Part shown: positions 1 through 6,214 of the stretch, piece by piece | Numbering within the stretch: the first letter of the stretch is position 1 | Layout of the letters: each line of letters begins with the position of its first letter | Source of the DNA: DATGQT01 sp033720695 | GTDB taxonomy: Bacteria; Bacteroidota; Rhodothermia; Rhodothermales; Rubricoccaceae | Assembly: GCA_033720695.1 (NCBI GenBank) | Contig: JAWWCA010000081.1 | Location: 1-14,483, forward strand | Length of the DNA: 14,483 nucleotides | Direction of reading: 5' to 3' | Notes under the pieces: model-generated | The model's input: only the letters and a program-made list of their open reading frames with translations | Told to the model about the DNA's origin: nothing | The model's database searches: none | Made by a program: the position numbers and the translations under genes

Positions 1-1
1 C

Positions 2-3000
2 TATGTCGGCGACGTGCTGCCCGTGGTCGCGGCCGAGGTGCCCATCGACCTCAACGGCGACGCCATCCCCGACACCCTCGTCCGCCACGTCGTCACCACG
101 CGCGGGCCCGGCAACCGCGGCATCCCCGGCCCCCCCGGCCAGCAGGGCGTGGCCTGGACCATGGAGGCCAAGCCCGGCTTCGCCAGCGACCGCGTCCGCG
201 AGGACACCGGCGAGCCCAACGACCGCATCGCGCTCTCGACCGACCCCGAGACCTGGCCCACGTTCTGGCCCGACCAGCCGACCTGGACCGACCCCGGCAC
301 CGGCTTCGCCGACTGGAACGGGTTCTTCGGGCGCGACCAGTTCAACGCCGACCTCGAGACCTACTTCTGGACCGACGACAACAACGACCGCGCGCTCCAG
401 ACCCGCTACGGCTTCGAGCCCGACTCGACGCGGCCCGGCCGCGGCGGCCTCGGCCTTGAGATGAAGGTGCGCGGCCTGCAGTGGAGCCAGTTCCTCGCCC
501 AGGACGCCATCTTCTGGCTCTACGAGATCACCAACTCCTCCACGACCACCTACGACCGCGTCTCCGTCGGCCTCACCGTCGGCACCCTCGCCGGCGGCGA
601 CGGCGACTCCCAGGACGACCTCGCCTTCTTCGACCAGGCCAACCGCATCGTCTACTCCTGGGACTTCGACGACTCCGGCAACGAGGGCCAGCCCGTCGGC
701 TACGTCGGCTACGGCTTCCTCGAGAGCCCCGGCAACCCCGACAACGGCATCGACGACGACGGCGACGGCGACCCCTTCACGGACCTCGGCCTCGACGTCG
801 ACGGCATCCCCTACGTCGACCCCACGCTCGCCGGCCAGGCCAACGTCTTCACCGTCACCGACTTCGAGCCGCGCGCGCTCATGCCAGGCGACCCGCTCAT
901 CCTCATCGACGCCGAGACCGGTGAGCGCTCGATCGAGTACGTCCCCGACAGCGGGAGCATCACCGTGACCTCGCAGGGCCGGAGCTACACCGTCCAGGCC
1001 GGGACCACGCTCGAGGAGCGCCAGATCACGATCGAGGGGCAGGTGGACCAGGTCACCGTCACCGAGAAGAACCTCCTCGACGACGACCTCGACGGCATCG
1101 TCGACGAGGACGTCACGCTCCACTTCGAGCGTCGCGCCCAGGAGTTCTCCGGCGACATCGTGACGCTGCCCTCGCTCCGCTTTGTGGACTACGTCGGCTT
1201 CGCCGCCGCCGTGCGCGGCCGCACCCCGACGGCCCAGGACTCCACGTTCTACGGCCTCAAGAACCCGCTCATCGACGAGTCCCGCGACAACGGCATCGAC
1301 GACGACGGCGACTGGGTCCGCGCCCGCGACGACGTCGGCGCCGACGGCCTCCCCGGCACCGGCGACGCCGGCGAGGGCGACGGCGTCCCCTCCCCGGGCG
1401 AGCCCAACTTCGACGCCCTCGACGTCACCGAGTCCGACCAGGTCGGCCTCTCGTCGTTCTTCTACTTCACGCCCTCCAACGCCTTCCCGCTCTCGAACAG
1501 CGAGCGCGTCTGGGAGGGGATGACGCCGGGCTTCTTCACGACGAACGAGGAGCTCGAGAGCCAGCAGGCCGCCGGCGGCATCGACGGCGACTTCGTCTTC
1601 GGCTCGGGCTACTTCTCGCTCGCCCCGGGCGAGACCCTCCGGTTCACGCTCGCGCTCGTCTTCGGCAACGACCTCGAGGACATCACGACGAACGCGATCA
1701 CGATCCAGGAGATCTACGACCGGAACTACCAGTTCGCCCGGCCGCCGGACCGCCCCACCCTCAACGCCATCCCCGGCGACGGCCAGGTCACGCTCTACTG
1801 GGACAGCGTCGCCGAGCAGTCCGTCGACCCCATCCTCGGCAACGACTTCCAGGGCTACCGCATCTACAAGTCGACCGACCCGTTCTTCCGCGACGTCGAG
1901 ACGGTGACGGACGCGTTCGGCAACGACGCCATCCGCGTGCCCACCTTCCTCTACGACCGCGAGGACGGCATCGAGGGGATCTACACCACCGCCGACCCCC
2001 GCGTCCGCGGCGTCCCCTTCGACCTCGGCAGCGACACCGGCCTCCGCTACTCCGTCGTCGACACCGACGTCAACAACGGGCAGCGCTACTACTACGCCAT
2101 CACGGCCTACGACAGCGGCTCGCCCGACTTCTTCCCCGCCGAGAACGACATCCCGTCGAGCATCCGCGAGGACGGCACCGTCTTCACCGGGCCGAACGTC
2201 GTCGAGGTGGTCCCGAACGCGCCCGTGGCCGGCTTCGTCGAGGGCCGCGTCGAGGGCGAGGTGACGCAGACGGCCGGGCCCGGCACCGGCGAGGTCTTCG
2301 CCGAGGTGCTCGACCCGATGATGCTCCTCGAAGGGGCGCAGTACACCGTCACGTTCTCGGGCGAGGAGCCCGCCGCCGACAGCTTCTTCGTCGCCCGCGA
2401 CGGGATGCCCGTCGCCGAGGGGGCGCTCCAAGACGCGCCCGCGACGGTCTTCGACGGCGTCCGCCTCGTCTTCAACAACGACGAGACCCGCCTCGACGCC
2501 GACTCGACGGGCTGGGCCGACCCCTCGGGCCTGACCGACACCTTCACCGGCGTCATCAACGTCGTCGAGTGGAGCTACTTCGGCGAGGCCGTCCCGTACG
2601 ACTACGAGATCCGCTTCGACGACGACCTCGTCGGCCAGTCCATCGGCGGCTTCCGCCTCGGCAAGGACGTCTTCGGGCAGGCCCCGCTCGCCGTCGAGAA
2701 AGAGACCAACTTCACCGTCCGCAACACCACGCTCGACCGCGACGCCGAGTTCGTCTTCTACGAGCCGGCGGACAAGGACGGCCGCTTCGACGCCTACGGC
2801 GAGTTCATCTTCATCTACGAGGACGTGGACGGCGAGCGGACGCCGACGTTCATCGTGCGCGGCAGCCGCGACGCTCAGGGCGAGCCCACCGGGGCCTTCC
2901 CCGGCGAGGGCGACGTCTTCACCGTCGTCACCCGGAAGCCGTTCAGCCAGCGCGACCGGTTCGTGCTCTCGACCACCGCCTCCGGCGTGGACGAGGCCGC

Positions 3001-3334
3001 GGCCCAGGAGCAGCTCGACCGCATCCGCGTCGTTCCCAACCCCTACGTCGCCGCGGCCTCGTGGGAGCGCCCGCTCCCGCCGACGGTGACGAGCGGGCGC
3101 GGCGAGCGGCGGATCGACTTCATCCACCTCCCCGCCGAGGCCCGCGTCCGCATCTACAACGTCCGCGGCGCCCTCGTCGCCGAGCTCCGCCACGACAGCG
3201 AGATCGACGACGGGACGGTGAGCTGGGACCTCAAGACGCGCGAGGGGCTCGAGGTGGCCTACGGCGTCTACTTCTACCACGTCGAGGCCCCGGGCGTCGG
3301 GGAGAAGACGGGACAGCTCGCCCTGATCAAATGA
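2..3334 (+). CDS. Large T9SS-exported surface protein with FN3-like domain (5' partial)
   Basis: The reading frame is open from base 2 with no upstream stop, so the true start is outside the window; the GTG at base 14 is only the first possible internal start. About 1,110 residues are visible. Counting from base 14: a Trp/Asp-rich N-terminal region; three Asp-rich, calcium-loop-like motifs at about residues 243-251, 356-366 and 425-433 (DNGIDDDGD, DDDLDGIVDED, DNGIDDDGD); a fibronectin-III-like domain at about 579-701 (GQVTLYWD, GYRIYKS, YYYAITAYD); further beta-rich sequence; and a C-terminal sorting-type domain from about 1004, starting VVPNPY, with VRIYNVRG and GVYFYHVE and ending in Lys. 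This build is typical of T9SS cargo anchored or released at the cell surface. The acidic loops probably bind calcium. No catalytic motif was recognised and the specific role is unknown. The stop overlaps an ATG of the next frame (ATGA), and the PorV-like gene follows closely, so the two are probably co-transcribed. Confidence 0.85.
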   Translation, partial: YVGDVLPVVAAEVPIDLNGDAIPDTLVRHVVTTRGPGNRGIPGPPGQQGVAWTMEAKPGFASDRVREDTGEPNDRIALSTDPETWPTFWPDQPTWTDPGTGFADWNGFFGRDQFNADLETYFWTDDNNDRALQTRYGFEPDSTRPGRGGLGLEMKVRGLQWSQFLAQDAIFWLYEITNSSTTTYDRVSVGLTVGTLAGGDGDSQDDLAFFDQANRIVYSWDFDDSGNEGQPVGYVGYGFLESPGNPDNGIDDDGDGDPFTDLGLDVDGIPYVDPTLAGQANVFTVTDFEPRALMPGDPLILIDAETGERSIEYVPDSGSITVTSQGRSYTVQAGTTLEERQITIEGQVDQVTVTEKNLLDDDLDGIVDEDVTLHFERRAQEFSGDIVTLPSLRFVDYVGFAAAVRGRTPTAQDSTFYGLKNPLIDESRDNGIDDDGDWVRARDDVGADGLPGTGDAGEGDGVPSPGEPNFDALDVTESDQVGLSSFFYFTPSNAFPLSNSERVWEGMTPGFFTTNEELESQQAAGGIDGDFVFGSGYFSLAPGETLRFTLALVFGNDLEDITTNAITIQEIYDRNYQFARPPDRPTLNAIPGDGQVTLYWDSVAEQSVDPILGNDFQGYRIYKSTDPFFRDVETVTDAFGNDAIRVPTFLYDREDGIEGIYTTADPRVRGVPFDLGSDTGLRYSVVDTDVNNGQRYYYAITAYDSGSPDFFPAENDIPSSIREDGTVFTGPNVVEVVPNAPVAGFVEGRVEGEVTQTAGPGTGEVFAEVLDPMMLLEGAQYTVTFSGEEPAADSFFVARDGMPVAEGALQDAPATVFDGVRLVFNNDETRLDADSTGWADPSGLTDTFTGVINVVEWSYFGEAVPYDYEIRFDDDLVGQSIGGFRLGKDVFGQAPLAVEKETNFTVRNTTLDRDAEFVFYEPADKDGRFDAYGEFIFIYEDVDGERTPTFIVRGSRDAQGEPTGAFPGEGDVFTVVTRKPFSQRDRFVLSTTASGVDEAAAQEQLDRIRVVPNPYVAAASWERPLPPTVTSGRGERRIDFIHLPAEARVRIYNVRGALVAELRHDSEIDDGTVSWDLKTREGLEVAYGVYFYHVEAPGVGEKTGQLALIK
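740..1312 (+). repeat. 27-bp exact direct repeat coding for an Asp-rich calcium-loop-like motif
   Basis: The same 27 bases occur at 740-766 and 1286-1312, in the same frame, and encode DNGIDDDGD. A related, diverged Asp-rich motif (DDDLDGIVDED) lies between them, starting at about base 1079. The protein motif resembles the DxDxDG loops of thrombospondin-type-3 or dockerin-like calcium sites. Identity at the DNA level may reflect the strongly restricted GAC/GGC codon choice in this genome rather than recent duplication. Confidence 0.6.
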
Positions 3335-3372
3335 CCCGCCGCGTTCCCACAGGTCGTAGCCCGAGACCGACG

Positions 3373-4392
3373 ATGCACAAGCTCCTTCTCCTGGCCGCCC
3401 TCACGCTCGCCGCGTCCGCGTCCGCGCAGGACCAGGTCGGCACCACGGCCGCCCCCTTCCTCGGCCTCGGCGTCGACGCGCGCGGGACCGCGATGGGCAG
3501 CGCGCACGTGGCGATGGCCGACGGCGCGGCCGCGCTCTACTGGAACCCCGCCGCCGCCGCCGAGGTGTCCGCCCGCGCCGGCACCGGCGACGTGCTGTTC
3601 TCGAACTCCGAGTGGTTCGTGAACTCCCGCCACCAGTTCTTCGGCCTCGCCCTCCACGCCGGCGGGCTCGGCACCTTCGGCATCTCCGTCACCGCGCTCG
3701 ACTACGGCGAGGAGGCCGTGACGACGATCGAGCAGCCCGAAGGGACGGGCGAGTTCTACGGCGCGCTCGACCTCGCCGTCGGCCTCTCATACGCCCGCCA
3801 CCTCACCGACCGCTTCGCCCTCGGCGGCACCGTCAAGCTCGTCCGCCAGCAGATCTGGAACGAGTCCGCCAACGGCGCCGCGCTCGACCTCGGCGTCCAG
3901 TACACCACCGGCTACCGCGGGCTCACGATCGGGATGGCGATGACGAACTTCGGCTCCGACATGAAGCTCTCGGGCCGGGACCTCCGCCAGCGCATCGACA
4001 TCGCGCCGGGCCAGGAGGGCAACAACGACGGGCTCCCGGCCGAGCTCGAGGTCAACGAGTGGCGGCTCCCGCTCGCCTTCCGCGTCGGCGTCTCCGCCGA
4101 CGCCGTCCGCGCCGGCAGCCAGCGGCTCACCGTCAGCCTCGAAGGGCAGGCGCCGTCGGACAACTCGCAGAGCGCCAGCGCCGGGTTCGAGTACGGCTAC
4201 GGCGGCCTCGTCTTCCTCCGGGGTGGCTACCGCCAGGCGTTCTCGGCCGTGGCCGAGGACGGCGGCTGGACCCTCGGCGCCGGCCTCCGCTACGACCTCA
4301 ACGACCGCTTCGGCGTCGCCATCGACTACGTGTTCCAGGAGTACGAACCCTTCGGCACGCCCCAGATGTTCACCCTCGGCGTGACGTTCTGA
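3373..4392 (+). CDS. PorV/PorQ-family outer-membrane beta-barrel protein
   Basis: A 339-residue protein. It has a signal peptide at residues 1-18 (MHKLLLLAALTLAASASA, cleavage before Q19), then the family's hallmark N-terminal stretch at about 33-61 (ARGTAMGSA, MADGAAALYWNPAA). The rest alternates in the manner of a beta barrel and ends in Phe (LGVTF), the usual outer-membrane insertion signal. The PorV/PorQ (UPF0164) family includes PorV, which carries T9SS substrates to the surface attachment complex, and PorQ, which acts in cargo processing; this paralogue cannot be assigned to either by eye. An in-frame ATG at 3331 overlaps the previous stop and would add 14 residues. The start at 3373 was chosen because it puts a short basic n-region directly before the hydrophobic core. 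It sits between two sets of T9SS cargo genes, which suggests a role in their export or attachment. Confidence 0.85.
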   Translation: MHKLLLLAALTLAASASAQDQVGTTAAPFLGLGVDARGTAMGSAHVAMADGAAALYWNPAAAAEVSARAGTGDVLFSNSEWFVNSRHQFFGLALHAGGLGTFGISVTALDYGEEAVTTIEQPEGTGEFYGALDLAVGLSYARHLTDRFALGGTVKLVRQQIWNESANGAALDLGVQYTTGYRGLTIGMAMTNFGSDMKLSGRDLRQRIDIAPGQEGNNDGLPAELEVNEWRLPLAFRVGVSADAVRAGSQRLTVSLEGQAPSDNSQSASAGFEYGYGGLVFLRGGYRQAFSAVAEDGGWTLGAGLRYDLNDRFGVAIDYVFQEYEPFGTPQMFTLGVTF

Positions 4393-4393
4393 C

Positions 4394-4448
4394 GCGGGGC
4401 GCCGCACCGGGAGCCGCCCGCACGGTGACCCCCGGCCCGGCGCCCCGC
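4394..4448 (+). terminator. Strong GC hairpin just after the PorV-like gene; putative terminator
   Basis: An 11-bp perfect inverted repeat (GCGGGGCGCCG at 4394-4404 with its complement at 4438-4448) is followed inward by a 2x2 internal loop and 5 more pairs (4407-4411 with 4431-4435), closing on a 19-nt loop. It begins 2 bases after the stop codon. There is no T-run after it, so it is either a terminator without a U-tract or an mRNA 3'-end stabiliser. It marks a likely boundary between the upstream pair and the alpha-glucan genes. Confidence 0.5.
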
Positions 4449-4530
4449 CCCGGCGACGTCCGCCGCTCCTCGCCCGGCTGGCCTCTCGGCCGCTTCGGGT
4501 GCCTTTCCCTCCACACAACTCCACGAACCC
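4449..4530 (+). promoter_or_regulatory. Non-coding leader before the starch-binding gene; no recognisable promoter boxes
   Basis: This stretch follows the hairpin and precedes the ATG at 4531. A Bacteroidota-type -7 box (TAnnTTTG) was looked for and not found. The last 30 bases are C/A/T-rich with only two G residues, unlike the surrounding high-GC DNA, and contain no Shine-Dalgarno sequence. This fits an unstructured leader for SD-independent initiation. A promoter for the downstream operon is plausible here because of the preceding hairpin, but that is inferred from position only. Confidence 0.3.
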
Positions 4531-6141
4531 ATGCGAACCGCTACACGCCTCGCCCTGGTCGCGTGCGTCGGGGTGCTCTGGGCCGGCTCCGCCGCCGCCC
4601 AGGACACCTACGACGTCACGTTCCAGGTCGACATGAACGCCTGCATCATCGGCGGCCAGTTCGACCCCGGATCGGAGGTCGTCACCACGCCCGGCGCGAT
4701 GAACGGCTGGGACACCAGCGCCTTCCCCCTCGACGACGGCGACAGCGACGGCGTCTACACCGGCACCTACGCCCTCGAGGCCGGCGACATCGAGTACAAG
4801 TTCCACACCTCCGGATCGCTCGGCTACGAGGCCGACCCCAACCGGATGTACACCGTCACGACGGAGCCCGACCAGGTCATCGACGTGGTCAGCTTCAACG
4901 GCCTCTGCGGCTCCGAGGAGGACTACGAGATCCTCTTCTCCGTCGACATGACCGTGGCCATCCAGCGCGGCGCCTTCGACGAGGCCGAGCAGGAGGTCTA
5001 CGTGGCCGGCAACCTCAACGGCTGGGACACCTCCGGCAACGAGGACTTCCGCCTCACCGAGAGCTCGACCGAGGAGAACGTCTACACCGGCGTGATCCAG
5101 GCGACCGGCCTCGTCACGCCGAGCGACCAGCCCTACAAGTTCATCACGCGGCGGATCGACGACGGCACGATCGGCTGGGAGAGCGGCCCCGACCGCTTCT
5201 TCGAGATCACCGGCGACGAGCCCGACGCCAACAGCAACGGCTTCCAGGAGGTCGTCGTCCCGATCCGCTTCTTCAACGACGTCGACTTCGACGACGTGCT
5301 CGAGAACACCGCCACGGTGACGTTCGAGATCGACCTCCGCCCGGCGTACTACGTCCTCGAGGACGAGGGCGTCATCCCCGTCAACGTGGGTGCGGGCGAG
5401 GACGAGACCGAGGTGCTCGGCGTCTGGATCAACGGCCCCGCCATGTGGGAGTCGAGCGAGGGCGGCGGCCCCGGCGACGGGATCACCGACTGGCTCGGCT
5501 GGGCCGGTGAGCTCGAGGGCTTCACCGAGTTCCAGGCCACCGACGCCGACGGCGACTCCGTGTTCACGCTCACGCTCGAGTACCCGGCCGGCGCCCTCCG
5601 CGAGCTCGTCGGCAAGCTCGGCGTCAACGGCAGCGACAACGAGGCCAACGTCGGCAACGACCACTTCTACGTCCTCACCGAGGGGGCGCAGACGATCCAG
5701 AAGGCCTTCGGCGCCATGCGCCAGGCCAACGGCCTCTACAACGACGACAACGGCCCCAACGGGGTCGCCGTCTACGACCCGTACCTCCTCATCGACGGGA
5801 CCATGGTCGAGGTCGTCCGTAGCGGCGGGGAGGCCGACGGCACGAACACGGCGACGGAGCCGGGCGGGGAGCTCCCCGAGGGCGTCTCGCTCGGCGCGAG
5901 CTACCCGAACCCGTTCCGCGCGGAGGCCCAGATCGCCTTCCGCCTCGAACAGCCGCAGGAGGTCTCGCTCCGCGTCTACGACCTCACCGGCCGCCTCGTC
6001 GCCACGCTCGTGGACGGCTACCGGCAGGCCGGCGACCACGTCGTCGAGCTCGACGCGCGCGGCCTCGCCAGCGGCACGTACGTCTACCGCCTCGAGGCCG
6101 ACGGCCGCGTGGCGTCTCGTACGATGACCCTGCTCAAGTAA
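4531..6141 (+). CDS. T9SS-exported multimodular starch-binding-like surface protein (SusE/SusF-like role)
   Basis: A 536-residue protein. A signal peptide covers about residues 1-24 (ends GSAAAQ). Three tandem beta-sandwich modules follow, each opening with a similar strand: VTFQVDM at about 29-35, ILFSVDM at 134-140 and VTFEIDL at 263-269. Modules 1 and 2 carry the NGWD motif seen in starch-binding CBM20/CBM48/E-set folds (MNGWDTS, LNGWDTS), then YKF and a GYEADPNR or GWESGPDR segment. Module 3 is longer, lacks NGWD and has a Trp- and Gly-rich insertion. A type A sorting domain covers about 450-536 (YPNPF at 458-462, LRVYDLTGRLV, SGTYVYRLEA, final Lys). No catalytic residues were recognised, so a binding role at the surface is inferred, comparable in job but not necessarily in ancestry to SusE/SusF. 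Two alpha-glucan hydrolases and a maltodextrin importer follow. The exact ligand, starch or glycogen, is not shown by the sequence. Confidence 0.8.
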   Translation: MRTATRLALVACVGVLWAGSAAAQDTYDVTFQVDMNACIIGGQFDPGSEVVTTPGAMNGWDTSAFPLDDGDSDGVYTGTYALEAGDIEYKFHTSGSLGYEADPNRMYTVTTEPDQVIDVVSFNGLCGSEEDYEILFSVDMTVAIQRGAFDEAEQEVYVAGNLNGWDTSGNEDFRLTESSTEENVYTGVIQATGLVTPSDQPYKFITRRIDDGTIGWESGPDRFFEITGDEPDANSNGFQEVVVPIRFFNDVDFDDVLENTATVTFEIDLRPAYYVLEDEGVIPVNVGAGEDETEVLGVWINGPAMWESSEGGGPGDGITDWLGWAGELEGFTEFQATDADGDSVFTLTLEYPAGALRELVGKLGVNGSDNEANVGNDHFYVLTEGAQTIQKAFGAMRQANGLYNDDNGPNGVAVYDPYLLIDGTMVEVVRSGGEADGTNTATEPGGELPEGVSLGASYPNPFRAEAQIAFRLEQPQEVSLRVYDLTGRLVATLVDGYRQAGDHVVELDARGLASGTYVYRLEADGRVASRTMTLLK

Positions 6142-6144
6142 CGC

Positions 6145-6159
6145 CCGCCGCTCCGGCGG
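6145..6159 (+). other. Small hairpin after the stop of the starch-binding gene
   Basis: Six perfect pairs (CCGCCG at 6145-6150 with CGGCGG at 6154-6159) close on a 3-nt CTC loop, four bases after the stop. It lies just upstream of the stronger hairpin at 6168-6196, and the two together could form a tandem 3'-end structure. In DNA this GC-rich a 6-bp stem alone is weak evidence. Confidence 0.35.
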
Positions 6160-6167
6160 CCCTGCGT

Positions 6168-6200
6168 GCGCTGGCCCCCCCACCGGGGGCCAGCGCGTTT
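6168..6200 (+). terminator. Intrinsic terminator-like hairpin between the binding-protein and amylase genes
   Basis: A perfect 12-bp stem (GCGCTGGCCCCC at 6168-6179 with GGGGGCCAGCGC at 6185-6196) closes on a 5-nt loop and is followed by GTTT. Shape and position fit a Rho-independent terminator with a short U-tract. The next ATG is only 14 bases further on, leaving no room for a promoter between them. The downstream genes must therefore be read through this structure or from a promoter inside the upstream gene, and it may act as a partial terminator that lowers enzyme and transporter expression relative to the binding protein. Confidence 0.65.
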
Positions 6201-6214
6201 CACCCCCCAGCCCC

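Noticed and set aside
104..148. Collagen-like Gly-X-Y run (about five triplets, GNRGIPGPPGQQG)
   Set aside because: Too short for a collagen-like domain and in a Pro/Gly-rich genome; more likely a surface loop.
2569..3372. Upstream extension of the PorV-like frame to base 2569
   Set aside because: The extension overlaps the end of the large secreted gene in another frame and is Arg/Pro-rich shadow sequence; the signal peptide at 3373 marks the real start.
3331..3372. Alternative PorV-like start at the ATGA overlap
   Set aside because: It is in frame and would allow translational coupling, but it adds 14 residues before a good signal peptide; kept only as a possibility.
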